A stretch of 64,000 nt of DNA from Antiquaquibacter soli (GTDB taxonomy: Bacteria > Actinomycetota > Actinomycetes > Actinomycetales > Microbacteriaceae). The notes beneath the pieces were generated by a model. It searched no databases, was not told where the DNA came from, and saw nothing but the letters and a program-made list of their open reading frames with translations. Below are positions 9,864-18,317 of this stretch, piece by piece; position 1 is the first letter of the stretch; each line of letters begins with the position of its first letter. The stretch spans positions 1,674,001-1,738,000 of the forward strand of contig NZ_JAUQUB010000001.1 in NCBI RefSeq assembly GCF_030580675.1. The letters are read 5' to 3'. Made by a program: the position numbers and the translations under genes.

Positions 9864-9927
9864 GTTTAGCGGCTCATTCCTCGTGCGTGGGCACGGATCG
9901 ACACTTGCCAGTGCATCCAGCTAAACA
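9863..9927. promoter_or_regulatory. Putative operator of the osmoprotectant operon
   Basis: The 8-bp elements TGTTTAGC (9863-9870) and GCTAAACA (9920-9927) form a perfect inverted repeat separated by 49 bp, with one arm abutting the ATPase start codon. Between them lies CACTTGCCAGTG, a smaller imperfect dyad. The upstream neighbour is a TetR-family gene, so these may be regulator sites. No clear -35/-10 pair was identified. Confidence 0.4.
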
Positions 9928-9974
9928 CTATTCGCGGCCGCGGACATTCCGGATTGCCGCGGGCGGGGACGACC

Positions 9975-10631
9975 TCAGCCGAGGTCGACCTCGCCGAGGT
10001 GAGGCGCGAGCATGCCGTACGTGACCTCGAAGCCGATGCGGAGGAACTGCTCCTCCCCCTGGGGATCGAAGGCGAAGGCGCGCGTCGCGAGCGCGTCGGA
10101 GACCTCCACCGCCGACTCGAAGAGCACGCGCAGCTGCGGGCTGTCCTCGAAACCGAAGCGCTCGATGAGCCCGTCCAGCATGCGCCCGGCCACGATCGAC
10201 TTGAACGTGCGCTCGGTGGGAGTCGGGCGCAGGTCGATCACGTCCCCGACGCGGAGCCCGCGGAAACCGGGCTCCGTGCGGAACGCGCCGACGAGGATGC
10301 CCATCGCCGCGCTGAGCGCCGCGACCCAGTTCTCGTGCTCGGGGCGGCGGACCTCGTCGCCCACGCGCGTGAGCACCCGCTCGAGGTTGCGGGCTCCCAG
10401 CGCCTGCAGAAGAGCGATGCGGTCCGGGAAGTACCGGTAGACGGTGCCGATCGAGGCGCCCGCGCGCTCGGCGACCATGGCGGTCGTCAGTCGCTCGAAG
10501 CCGATCTCGTCGACGACGGCGGCGGCGGCGTCGAGAAGGGTGCCGAGTCGCGCCGTGCTCCGGGCCTGCACGGGCTCGTTGCGGAGGGGGATTCGGGTCT
10601 CGACCTGGTCGATGGTGTCGTGTGCGGTCAC
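9975..10631 (-). CDS. TetR-family transcriptional regulator
   Basis: The 218-residue regulator has an N-terminal helix-turn-helix (about residues 48-75, with TAMVAERAGASIGTVYRYFPDR) and a divergent ligand-binding half. I prefer the second GTG (10631) because an AGGAG ribosome binding site lies 5 bases before it; the first in-frame GTG is at 10637. It is upstream of, and on the same strand as, the osmoprotectant transporter operon, 112 bp away, with a perfect inverted repeat in the gap. Control of that operon is a reasonable guess. The inducer is unknown. Confidence 0.85.
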   Translation of the reverse strand: MTAHDTIDQVETRIPLRNEPVQARSTARLGTLLDAAAAVVDEIGFERLTTAMVAERAGASIGTVYRYFPDRIALLQALGARNLERVLTRVGDEVRRPEHENWVAALSAAMGILVGAFRTEPGFRGLRVGDVIDLRPTPTERTFKSIVAGRMLDGLIERFGFEDSPQLRVLFESAVEVSDALATRAFAFDPQGEEQFLRIGFEVTYGMLAPHLGEVDLG

Positions 10632-10729
10632 GGCCACTCCTAACTCTAGGTTCGCTCAATGGTAGACCCGTGAGCGGTTCTCGGACAGTAGGGCGCGGCA
10701 GTGACGGAGGTAGTTGAGAGAATTCTCAT

Positions 10730-11452
10730 ATGTGCGGTCGATTCGTCGTAGCCGGGGCCACCGGCGACCTGGTGAGCCTGTTCGATGTGGACCTCCCCGC
10801 GGAGTCGCTCCCGGGCCCGAGCTGGAACATCGCGCCCACCGATCCGGTAGCGATCATCCTCGACGCGGTCCCCAAGGGGCCCGATGCGGGCTCCGAGCCG
10901 ATCCGGCGCATGGAGTCGGCGAAATGGGGGCTCGTGCCGGCGTGGTCGAAGGACCCGAAGAGCGGCCCGAGCGCGATCAATGCGCGCATCGAATCGGTCA
11001 TCGAGAAGCCGACCTTCAAGACGGCCGTGCAGAAGCGTCGCGCGCTCGTGCCCGCGACGGGCTACTACGAGTGGCGCACGGCCGACGGGGTCAAGACGCC
11101 GTACTTCATCAGTTTGGGCGAAGGCCAAGTGATGGCCTTCGCGGGCCTCTACGAGTGGTGGCGCAACCCGGCTGCCGCCGAGGACGCGCCCGACAAGTGG
11201 CTCCTCACGACCTCGATCCTCACCCAGGCCGCCACGGGCGAGCTCGCGAGCATCCACGACCGGATGCCCGTCTTCCTGTCCCCGGATGTCGCCGAGGACT
11301 GGCTTGACCCGCACGAGCCCGCGAGCGCGGAGCTGCTGGGAGCGGTGAGCCTCGGCGGCATCGAGCTCGCCGACGACGCAGAGTTCTACGCGGTCTCCCC
11401 GGCCGTCGGGAATGTGCGCAACAACGGCCCCGAGCTCATCGAGCCGGCCTAG
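10730..11452 (+). CDS. SRAP (HMCES/YedK) abasic-site processing protein
   Basis: The 240-residue protein starts MCGRF, so the catalytic Cys2 becomes N-terminal after methionine removal. It has the full family set: NIAPT (about 35-39), AKWGLVPAW, INARIES, GYYEW with the conserved glutamate, and IHDRMPVFL with the catalytic histidine. The family crosslinks covalently to abasic sites in single-stranded DNA and shields them from error-prone processing. It is divergent from the TetR gene. Two genes downstream there is an AlkZ-like protein, also of a DNA-lesion family. Confidence 0.93.
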   Translation: MCGRFVVAGATGDLVSLFDVDLPAESLPGPSWNIAPTDPVAIILDAVPKGPDAGSEPIRRMESAKWGLVPAWSKDPKSGPSAINARIESVIEKPTFKTAVQKRRALVPATGYYEWRTADGVKTPYFISLGEGQVMAFAGLYEWWRNPAAAEDAPDKWLLTTSILTQAATGELASIHDRMPVFLSPDVAEDWLDPHEPASAELLGAVSLGGIELADDAEFYAVSPAVGNVRNNGPELIEPA

Positions 11453-11478
11453 TCGGCGGACTCTGCAAGACTGGAACC

Positions 11479-12513
11479 ATGGCCCGCACCCAGGATTCGC
11501 CCGAGGGCGAGCCGATCCTCCTCCACTGGGCGGCGAGGGTCGAGGACCGGGTGCACGCGTGGCGCGAGCGGCTCGGCCGCCGACGCGGACTCATCACCAC
11601 GGTCATCCCCTACACCGGCTATGCGGCTCCGGGCTGGGCGCGCGTGCTCTGCCGGGTGGTGCTCGCCCGCGGAGCCGCCGCACCCACTCGCGTCGAGAAG
11701 GTCCGGGGGTGGAGGAGCTTCTTCAGCATCCCGGTCGACGACGAGGTCGTGGTGAGCATCGAGGGCGAGGAGTTCCGTGTGCGCCCCGACCGCGCGGGGA
11801 TCGTCGACGAGGTCGTCGACGTGCACCTCGAACCGGGCTGGCACACGATCAGCCTGCACACGGAGGGCACCGAACCCGTGACCGCCGGGATCTTCGTCGT
11901 CGACCCCCAGTCGGAGTTCGGCATCATCTCCGACGTCGACGACACCGTCATGGTCACCGCCCTCCCGCGGCCGTTCCTGGCCGCGTGGAACACTTTCGTA
12001 CTCGACGAGCACGCGAGAACACCGGTCGCCGGGATGTCCGTGCTGTACGACCGGCTCTCCCGAGCGAACCCCGGCGCCCCCGTCATCTACCTGTCGACCG
12101 GAGCCTGGAACGTCGCCCCGACGCTCAGCCGTTTCATGGGCCGCAACCTCTACCCGCGCGGGCCGCTCCTGCTGACCGACTGGGGACCGACCCACGACCG
12201 CTGGTTCCGCAGCGGACGCGAGCACAAGAAGTCGAGCCTCGAGCGGATCGCGCGCGAGTTCCCCGGAATGCGGTGGCTGCTCATCGGGGATGACGGCCAG
12301 CACGACGAGGAGATCTACCGCGAGTTCGCGGCCGCCCACCCCGAGAACGTCGCGGCCGTCGCGATCCGGCAGCTGTCCCCCGGTGAAGCGGTGCTCGCGG
12401 GAGGCCGCAGCCGACCCGGCGAGCCGGAGGAGGCGGGAGCCCCGTGGTTCTACGCGCCCGATGGCGCGGGCCTGGACGAGCAATTCCGTGCAGCGGGCCT
12501 CCTTCGGGGCTGA
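11479..12513 (+). CDS. App1-type phosphatidate phosphatase domain protein (DUF2183)
   Basis: The 344-residue protein has a C-terminal DUF2183/App1 catalytic domain. The DxDxT-type nucleophile motif reads ISDVDDTVM (about 156), followed by VIYLSTGAWN and the later GDDGQHDEEIY block that supplies metal-binding acidic residues. The N-terminal ~150 residues form a beta-rich region typical of bacterial App1-like proteins. Yeast App1 removes phosphate from phosphatidic acid; the bacterial substrate is unproven. No signal peptide is visible. It starts 26 bp after the SRAP gene, and its TGA lies 1 base before the next gene's GTG, suggesting an operon. Confidence 0.85.
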   Translation: MARTQDSPEGEPILLHWAARVEDRVHAWRERLGRRRGLITTVIPYTGYAAPGWARVLCRVVLARGAAAPTRVEKVRGWRSFFSIPVDDEVVVSIEGEEFRVRPDRAGIVDEVVDVHLEPGWHTISLHTEGTEPVTAGIFVVDPQSEFGIISDVDDTVMVTALPRPFLAAWNTFVLDEHARTPVAGMSVLYDRLSRANPGAPVIYLSTGAWNVAPTLSRFMGRNLYPRGPLLLTDWGPTHDRWFRSGREHKKSSLERIAREFPGMRWLLIGDDGQHDEEIYREFAAAHPENVAAVAIRQLSPGEAVLAGGRSRPGEPEEAGAPWFYAPDGAGLDEQFRAAGLLRG

Positions 12514-12514
12514 C

Positions 12515-13585
12515 GTGGACCTGCGGACGCGGCGGGAGCTCACCGCCCTGAGGCTGACCGCCCAGCGGGTCGCCAGCCCGACGACCGCCACCATTGCCGA
12601 GACCGTGCGGTACCTCTTCGCCGTCCAGGCGCAGGACCTCCCGGGCGCGCGCTGGTCGGTCGGACTCAGATCGCGGGGTGCGACCGACGCCGACGTGGGC
12701 GCCGCCCTCGCCTCCGGCGCCGTCGTGCGGTCCTGGCCGATGCGGGGAACGCTGCACCTCGTCGCCCCCGAGGACCTCGGCTGGATGCTGCGGCTCACCC
12801 GTCCTCGCCAGGCGACGTTCGCCGCCACCCGCCGCCGCGCTCTCGGCATCACGGACGACGACATGGCCACCGCCCGGAGGACCGCCGTGGCCGCCCTGGA
12901 GGGCGGCCGGGTCGAGCGCCGCGACGTGCTGCTGGGCCGATTCGAGGGGGCGGGCATCCCGACCACCGGCCAGCGGGGCTACCACCTGCTCTGGAATCTC
13001 GCCCAGGACGGCGTCCTCGTGTTCGGACCGCCGGATGGGGCGCACCCGACGTTCGCGCTCGTCGAGGAGTGGATCCGGGCTCCGCGCGATTTCGAGGGGG
13101 ACGAGGCCCTCGGTGAGTTCGCCGCGCGCTACGTCGCGAGCCGCGGCCCGGCGACGGATCGGGACTTCGCGTGGTGGTCGTCGCTCACCCTCGGCCAAGC
13201 CCGGCGGGCTCTGGAGATCGCCCAGGCCCGGTCGATCGAGCGGGGCGGCGAGCGGTACTACCTCGCGGAGGGCCTCGAACCGGCGGCTCGGGGCATCCAG
13301 CTCCTCCCCGGCTTCGACGAGTTCCTGCTCGGCTACCAGGACCGATCCGCACCGCTGTCTGCCGAGTTCGCCCCGCGGATCGTGCCCGGCGGCAACGGGA
13401 TCTTCCAGCCGACCATCGTCGTCGGCGGCCTCGTCGCCGGCACCTGGCGGCGATCGACGAGCGCTCGGGCGGCGACGGTCGAGATCGAGCCGTTCGGCGA
13501 GCTCTCGTCGACGACGCGAGCCGGTCTCGGCCGCGCCGCGCGGCACCTGGGACGGTTCCTCGGGGTGCCCGCGATCATTCGATGA
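12515..13585 (+). CDS. AlkZ/YcaQ-like winged-helix DNA-binding protein (HTH_42)
   Basis: The 356-residue protein starts at a GTG one base after the App1 stop. It belongs to the HTH_42 superfamily that includes AlkZ and YcaQ, which unhook DNA crosslinks or remove bulky alkylated bases. The QAQD segment (about residues 35-38) matches the position of the catalytic QxQ/QxD motif. It is followed by SWPMRGTLHLVAPEDLGWM, a hallmark of the superfamily, and by the C-terminal LLPGFDEFLLGYQDR and RIVPGGNGIFQPTIVVGG blocks. The exact lesion is not predictable. The end overlaps the convergent GH3 gene by 11 bp. Confidence 0.85.
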   Translation: MDLRTRRELTALRLTAQRVASPTTATIAETVRYLFAVQAQDLPGARWSVGLRSRGATDADVGAALASGAVVRSWPMRGTLHLVAPEDLGWMLRLTRPRQATFAATRRRALGITDDDMATARRTAVAALEGGRVERRDVLLGRFEGAGIPTTGQRGYHLLWNLAQDGVLVFGPPDGAHPTFALVEEWIRAPRDFEGDEALGEFAARYVASRGPATDRDFAWWSSLTLGQARRALEIAQARSIERGGERYYLAEGLEPAARGIQLLPGFDEFLLGYQDRSAPLSAEFAPRIVPGGNGIFQPTIVVGGLVAGTWRRSTSARAATVEIEPFGELSSTTRAGLGRAARHLGRFLGVPAIIR

Positions 13586-14774
13586 TCGACTGGCACTCCT
13601 CGAAGCAGTGCACGAAGCGACCCGTCTGGCCCGAGAGGGTGCGCCGCAGCTCGAGCAGGCGTCGGGCGGCGTCGTCGATGAGCGCCTCGTCGATGCGCCC
13701 GTCGTCGACGGCCGCGTGGATCGCCGCGACGATCCCCGCCACGTCGACGGGGTGGACGAAGAGGAGCATGGTGGTGCCGGCAGCGACGGCGCGCACCGCG
13801 TTCGAGCCGGGGTCGGCGAGGTCGGCGCGACCCGAGTCGGACAGCATCCCGAGGTCGTCGGTGATGATGACCCCGTCGAAGCCGAGCTCGTCGCGGAGGA
13901 TCCCCACCCATGTCGCCGAGAGGCTTGCGGGCTGCGGATCGATGGCGTCGAACTGCAAGTGACCCATCATGACGAGCTCCGCGCCCGCGTCGATGCCCGC
14001 TCGGAACGGCTCCTCCTGGGTGGACCGCCACTCGTCGAGACCCATGGAGGTCGTCGGGATGCCGGAGTGCGAATCCCCCGGCGCCGCGCCGTGGCCCGGG
14101 AAGTGCTTGAGCGTCGAGAGCACCGTCCCGTGCTCCCCTTCGACGGCGGCGGCGACTCGCGGCGCGGCCTCCGCCGCCGTCGCGCCCATCGAGCGATCGA
14201 AGATGAAGGATGCCGGGTCGCCGGTCACATCGGCGACGATGCCGAAGTTGACGCTCACCCCGAGCCGTGCGAGCATCGCCGACCGCGTCGCGAACGCGTC
14301 ACGCGCCGCGGACGGGTCGAGGGAGCGCAGATCGATCGCCGACGGTGCGGTGTCGGTCGGCACGCGGCGCACCACCCCGCCCTCCTGGTCGATCGCGAGG
14401 AGCAGCGGCAGCCCGTCCTCCACGATGAGGGCCGGGGTGAGGGTGGCGAGCGCCTCGGGCGGGTCCGGCACATTACTGCCCATGAGGATGAGGCCGCCGA
14501 CGCCTTCCGCCGCGGCGATCGCCCCGAGCGCTGGGGCATCGAGCCCGGGCAGGTGGAGCATGAGCATCGAGCGGATCTTCTCGTCGAGGGTCATGGTGCT
14601 GAGGCGGTCCGCTGCGTACTGGACGACGGGATCGACGGGGGGCGGGCTCTCACGGACGGTGGGTGCCGGAGCGGGTTCCGGGGCGGCGGGAGCCGTGCAT
14701 CCCGAGAGCAGCACGCCGACGAGGGCCGCGGCGCCGAACGCGGCTCGCGACCGTCGGGCGCCGCCCTTGGCCAT
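13575..14774 (-). CDS. Glycoside hydrolase family 3 lipoprotein (NagZ-like)
   Basis: The 399-residue protein has a lipobox LLSGC near residue 24, so it is an extracellular membrane-anchored lipoprotein. The GH3 core includes LLLAIDQEGGVVRR, the NagZ-type TLKHFPGHGAAPGDSH loop with the catalytic Asp/His dyad, and GFDGVIITDDLGM carrying the nucleophile Asp. These are hallmarks of beta-N-acetylhexosaminidases. The role is probably trimming N-acetylglucosamine from muropeptides or other glycans outside the membrane. The start is the ATG at 14774, because the longer frame lacks a signal sequence. Confidence 0.9.
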   Translation of the reverse strand: MAKGGARRSRAAFGAAALVGVLLSGCTAPAAPEPAPAPTVRESPPPVDPVVQYAADRLSTMTLDEKIRSMLMLHLPGLDAPALGAIAAAEGVGGLILMGSNVPDPPEALATLTPALIVEDGLPLLLAIDQEGGVVRRVPTDTAPSAIDLRSLDPSAARDAFATRSAMLARLGVSVNFGIVADVTGDPASFIFDRSMGATAAEAAPRVAAAVEGEHGTVLSTLKHFPGHGAAPGDSHSGIPTTSMGLDEWRSTQEEPFRAGIDAGAELVMMGHLQFDAIDPQPASLSATWVGILRDELGFDGVIITDDLGMLSDSGRADLADPGSNAVRAVAAGTTMLLFVHPVDVAGIVAAIHAAVDDGRIDEALIDDAARRLLELRRTLSGQTGRFVHCFEECQSIIE

Positions 14775-14790
14775 GGCCCGATGGTAGTCG

Positions 14791-15261
14791 CTAGACGCCG
14801 AGCCAGCCGAGCGAGGCGAAGTCCTCGGGGCTGAGGCCGAGCTCCTCCGTCGAGGAGGCGACGACACGGCGCAGGTGGGGGTAGCTGCTTCCCTCGCGCA
14901 CGACGAGGTCGATCCCGGGGGGAGTCGCGATGGACTTGGAGAACCGGATGACGAGGAGGGTGCGCTGCTCGTCGGCGCCGCTCACGTGCCACCGGCTCCG
15001 GGCGAAGGAGAGAAGCCCCTTGCCCCGCCAGACGAACTCGCCCCGGCGCAGCACGTCTTTGCCGAGGATCTGCTTCTCCTCGCCCTCGGTGGTCACGTAG
15101 GCGACCTCGTCGGAGAGGGTGAGCGGGGATTCGGACAGCAGTCCGTAGCGGAACTGCGGCTGCAGCCGCTCCCCCGACAGCCACATCGGGAAGTTGGTCG
15201 CCGCGATGCGCCAGGTCCCCGGGAGGATCTCGGCCAGTTCGGTCTCGGTCAGCTCGTGCAC
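14791..15261 (-). CDS. Conserved hypothetical protein, calycin/lipocalin-like
   Basis: The ~156-residue soluble protein has an N-terminal GTWRIAATNFPMWLSG, followed by alternating hydrophobic and charged stretches suggesting an antiparallel beta-barrel of the calycin type. Examples are FVWRGKGLLSFARSRWHVSG and LLVIRFSKSIATPPGIDLVV. It lacks the GxWxGxG motif of nitrobindin-type heme proteins, so heme binding is not supported. The start is ambiguous between GTG 15261 and an in-frame GTG at 15270. It lies 16 bp upstream of the GH3 gene on the same strand. I do not recognise a defined function. Confidence 0.7.
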   Translation of the reverse strand: MHELTETELAEILPGTWRIAATNFPMWLSGERLQPQFRYGLLSESPLTLSDEVAYVTTEGEEKQILGKDVLRRGEFVWRGKGLLSFARSRWHVSGADEQRTLLVIRFSKSIATPPGIDLVVREGSSYPHLRRVVASSTEELGLSPEDFASLGWLGV

Positions 15262-15338
15262 TGATCCCACGATAGCCGCATGAGGAGAACTCGCTGTTAC
15301 GCTTCCGGGAAGCGACGTGTGAGTGCAGGGGGTCCGCA

Positions 15339-18317
15339 GTGCATCCAGCCCGGCTCGCGGCCCGGGGCATGGCTGCGCAGGCTCCCCTCCTCGCGGCCAT
15401 CGGGGCGATCGTGCTCGTCGTGACAGGGCTCCTGGCGGGCATCCCGCGCTTTCTCGAAGCGGCATCGACGGCGAGCGCTCGAGCCGCCCTCGAGTCGGCG
15501 GATGCCACGGACGCGGCCGCGCGCGCGCAAGTGCGGCTGTCCTCGGATGCCGCGGCGCAGTCGGCCGCGATGGACTCCGTCCTCGACCCCCTGCTCGAGG
15601 GCGTCGACGCGGAGGTGCTGCGGTCGGTGCAGTCCGACGCCGTGACGGTCGCACTCCCGGACGGCCGGGAGGCGGGCATCCGATTCCTCGCCGACCCGCT
15701 CGCCGCAGCGCGCATCGATGTCGCGGAGGGCGCCTGGCCGAGCGACGGGACGGCGCTCCCGGAAGCGCTCGCCGCCGAGCTCGGCCTCACCGTGGGCGAC
15801 GTGCTCGCCGTCGGCGACCACGAGCTGACGGTCTCGGCGCTGTGGGAGCCCATCGATCCCGGGGCGCCCGCGTGGTTCGGCACCGACACAGAGGCCGCGC
15901 TCTTGTCGGAGGCGGACCTCGTCGCGCTCGACGTGAATCCCTTCGCGGTGTGGACGCTTCTCCCGGAACTCGACTCGCTGGATGCCGCCCGGGTCGGCGG
16001 ACTCGGCGTGGCTGCTCGATCGTGGGAGGCGGCGATCCGCGCCGACTCCGAGCTCGCTCGCGGCGGGGTCCTCTACGCCGGCGGACTTGCGGATACTGTC
16101 ACCACGATCGAGCGGGCGATCGCCTCTGCTCGCGGCGTGTCCCCGCTACCGCTCGTCGTCGTGGGAGTCGTCGGCGCTATCGCGCTCGCGCAACTGACCC
16201 GGCTGCTGACGGCAGTGCGATCGGCCGAGACGCTGCTGCTTCGAGCGCGAGGGCGCTCGCCGCGGTCCGCCGCGCTCGCGGCTGCACTCGAGAGCGCCGT
16301 CATCGGCATCCCGGCCGCTGCGCTGGGCGCACTGCTCGCGGTGCTCCTTGTGCCGGGGCCCTCAGCGCTGGGGAGCGCCCTCACCGCGATCGGCGTCGTC
16401 GCCGCCGCGGTCCTCATCGCGACGGGGTTGTCGGCGGCGGCCGCCCGCTCTGCTCGAGCTCCCGGTCGCGCCGCCCTCGGAGGATACGTCGCTGCCGTGG
16501 TCCTCGCCGCGGTCGCGGCGGGTCTGGGCCTGTGGCGGCTGCGCCTTCTCGGGTCGCCGGTGATCGCGACCCCTGACGGTGGTACCGCCGTCGACGGCCT
16601 CGCCGTGCTCGCGGCCCCGCTCGGAGTGCTCGCCCTCTCGCTCGTCGCCGCCGCCGCGCTGCCGCTCGCGTTCTCCGCTGGCGAGCGGCTCGCCGCCCGT
16701 TCGCCGAGGCTCGCTCCGACGCTCATCGCCCGCCAGCTCGCGCGGCGCCCCGGCGAGTTCGCCGTACCGGTCGTGCTGACCGCCCTCGCCGTCGCCTCCG
16801 CCGTTCTCGCCTCCTCGTACTCGGCGAGCTGGGCGGACCTCACCGAACGCGCCGGAGAACTGCGCAACGGCGCCGCACTGCGCGTGCAGCTCGCCGGCGC
16901 CAGCACCGTCGGCGGTGCGGCGACCATCGCGAGCTCGCCGCGCTTCGCCCTCGACGACGCCTCGGCCGCTCCCGTCCTCGTCGCGCCGACCGAGTCCGGC
17001 GAGGACGAGGTGACCCTCATCGCCCTCGCCGGGAGCGACCTCGACGTCGTCTCGCCGCTCGGCGGAGAGCTCGACCGGGCTGCGCTCGCGGCCGCGATCG
17101 CCACGCCGAGCGCAGGGGCGGAGCTGGATGCCACCGCGACCCGCTTGTCGGTGCGGGCGAGCGTCTCGACGACACCCCTCGATCCCGGAGCACCTCTCGC
17201 CCCGCGACAGGGCGAGCTGTCGCTCACGGCCTGGGTGTCGGATGCGCAGGGTGCACTCGCGCGGCTCGCTCTCGATGACGACGGGTCGGGTGTCCTGTCG
17301 ACGGCGCTCCCGGAGGGGGTTGCCCCGTGGACGGTCGTCGCGATCGACGCGGCCGTGGCCACCGGCCCCATCCCCGCTCGGTACGCGGCCTCCGTCGAGT
17401 TCGACGACGCGGAGACCCCGGCGGACTGGGTCGTGCAGTCCGAGGCGGGCACGCCGGCCGACCCGGGAGCGGGTCTCGGCTTCGTGCTGACGGCAACGGA
17501 GCCGTCAGCACCGCTCACGGTGCGACTCATGGCCCCGGCCGGGGACTCCCCCCGCCTCGCCGTCTCGGCGGCGTTCGCCCACCGACTCGGCCTGGACGAG
17601 GGCAGCCCTGTGCGCTTGCGGTTCGCCGGGAGCGGGCTCGCCGTCGAGGGGGTCGTGTCGAGCATCGTCGCTCAACTGCCCGGTACGACGGAGGCCCTCA
17701 CCGCCCTCGTCGACCTGCGGGCACTGACCGACTCGGTTCTGCGGGTCACCTCGAGCGTGCCAAGACCCGACCAGATCTGGATCGACGCCGACGACCCGGT
17801 GGCCGCCGCCGCGGCGCTCCAGCCCGTCCTCCCGAGCGGCGCGGTGCTCACGACGGTCGAGTCGGGATCGGGTCAGGAGCTCCAGCGACCCGTGGTCGCG
17901 GCTCTGTGGATCGGGGCGGCCGGATCGCTCCTGCTCGCTGCGGCCGCCGCAATCGCGGTCTCGGTGGCTCTTCTGCGATCCCGGCGCGGTGAGACCGTCG
18001 CGCTCCGGGCGATAGGGATGCGCGACCGCGACTCCTCGACCGCGCGCGGCGTCGAGCTCGTCCTCGTGCTCGTCCTCGGCGCTCTCGCGGGCACCGCCGC
18101 GGGCCTTGTCGTCGCGCAGCTGACCGTCGGGGAGCTCGCGAGATCCGCGGTGCTGGATGCCCCGCGATCTCTCCCCGCCCCGGTGCTCCTCGACGTCCCG
18201 GCGCTCTCCGTCGCCGTCGCCGTCGTCGCGGTCCTCACCGCGGCCACCGCCGCCGTGACGAGCTCGGCAGTTCTCGCGATGGCGAGACGGTCGACCGGCC
18301 GGGAGGTGGACGCGTGA
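15339..18317 (+). CDS. Large FtsX-type ABC transporter permease (first)
   Basis: The 992-residue membrane protein has the duplicated FtsX/MacB layout. There is an N-terminal helix (about 14-33), then a large extracellular domain, a first four-helix block around residues 260-440 and a second extracellular domain. The C-terminal FtsX block (about 850-985) carries VALLRSRRGETVALRAIGM, the ATPase-facing loop. A CAGGGGGT ribosome binding site precedes the GTG start. Such permeases usually export lipids, lipoproteins or peptides, or act as mechanotransmitters, rather than import solutes. The stop overlaps the next permease (GTGA). It is the first of a four-gene operon, and the substrate is unknown. 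Confidence 0.85.
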   Translation: MHPARLAARGMAAQAPLLAAIGAIVLVVTGLLAGIPRFLEAASTASARAALESADATDAAARAQVRLSSDAAAQSAAMDSVLDPLLEGVDAEVLRSVQSDAVTVALPDGREAGIRFLADPLAAARIDVAEGAWPSDGTALPEALAAELGLTVGDVLAVGDHELTVSALWEPIDPGAPAWFGTDTEAALLSEADLVALDVNPFAVWTLLPELDSLDAARVGGLGVAARSWEAAIRADSELARGGVLYAGGLADTVTTIERAIASARGVSPLPLVVVGVVGAIALAQLTRLLTAVRSAETLLLRARGRSPRSAALAAALESAVIGIPAAALGALLAVLLVPGPSALGSALTAIGVVAAAVLIATGLSAAAARSARAPGRAALGGYVAAVVLAAVAAGLGLWRLRLLGSPVIATPDGGTAVDGLAVLAAPLGVLALSLVAAAALPLAFSAGERLAARSPRLAPTLIARQLARRPGEFAVPVVLTALAVASAVLASSYSASWADLTERAGELRNGAALRVQLAGASTVGGAATIASSPRFALDDASAAPVLVAPTESGEDEVTLIALAGSDLDVVSPLGGELDRAALAAAIATPSAGAELDATATRLSVRASVSTTPLDPGAPLAPRQGELSLTAWVSDAQGALARLALDDDGSGVLSTALPEGVAPWTVVAIDAAVATGPIPARYAASVEFDDAETPADWVVQSEAGTPADPGAGLGFVLTATEPSAPLTVRLMAPAGDSPRLAVSAAFAHRLGLDEGSPVRLRFAGSGLAVEGVVSSIVAQLPGTTEALTALVDLRALTDSVLRVTSSVPRPDQIWIDADDPVAAAAALQPVLPSGAVLTTVESGSGQELQRPVVAALWIGAAGSLLLAAAAAIAVSVALLRSRRGETVALRAIGMRDRDSSTARGVELVLVLVLGALAGTAAGLVVAQLTVGELARSAVLDAPRSLPAPVLLDVPALSVAVAVVAVLTAATAAVTSSAVLAMARRSTGREVDA

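Noticed and set aside
15323-16576. Arg-rich open frame overlapping the first giant permease
   Set aside because: It has no domain or ribosome binding site and lies entirely inside the permease gene in another frame.
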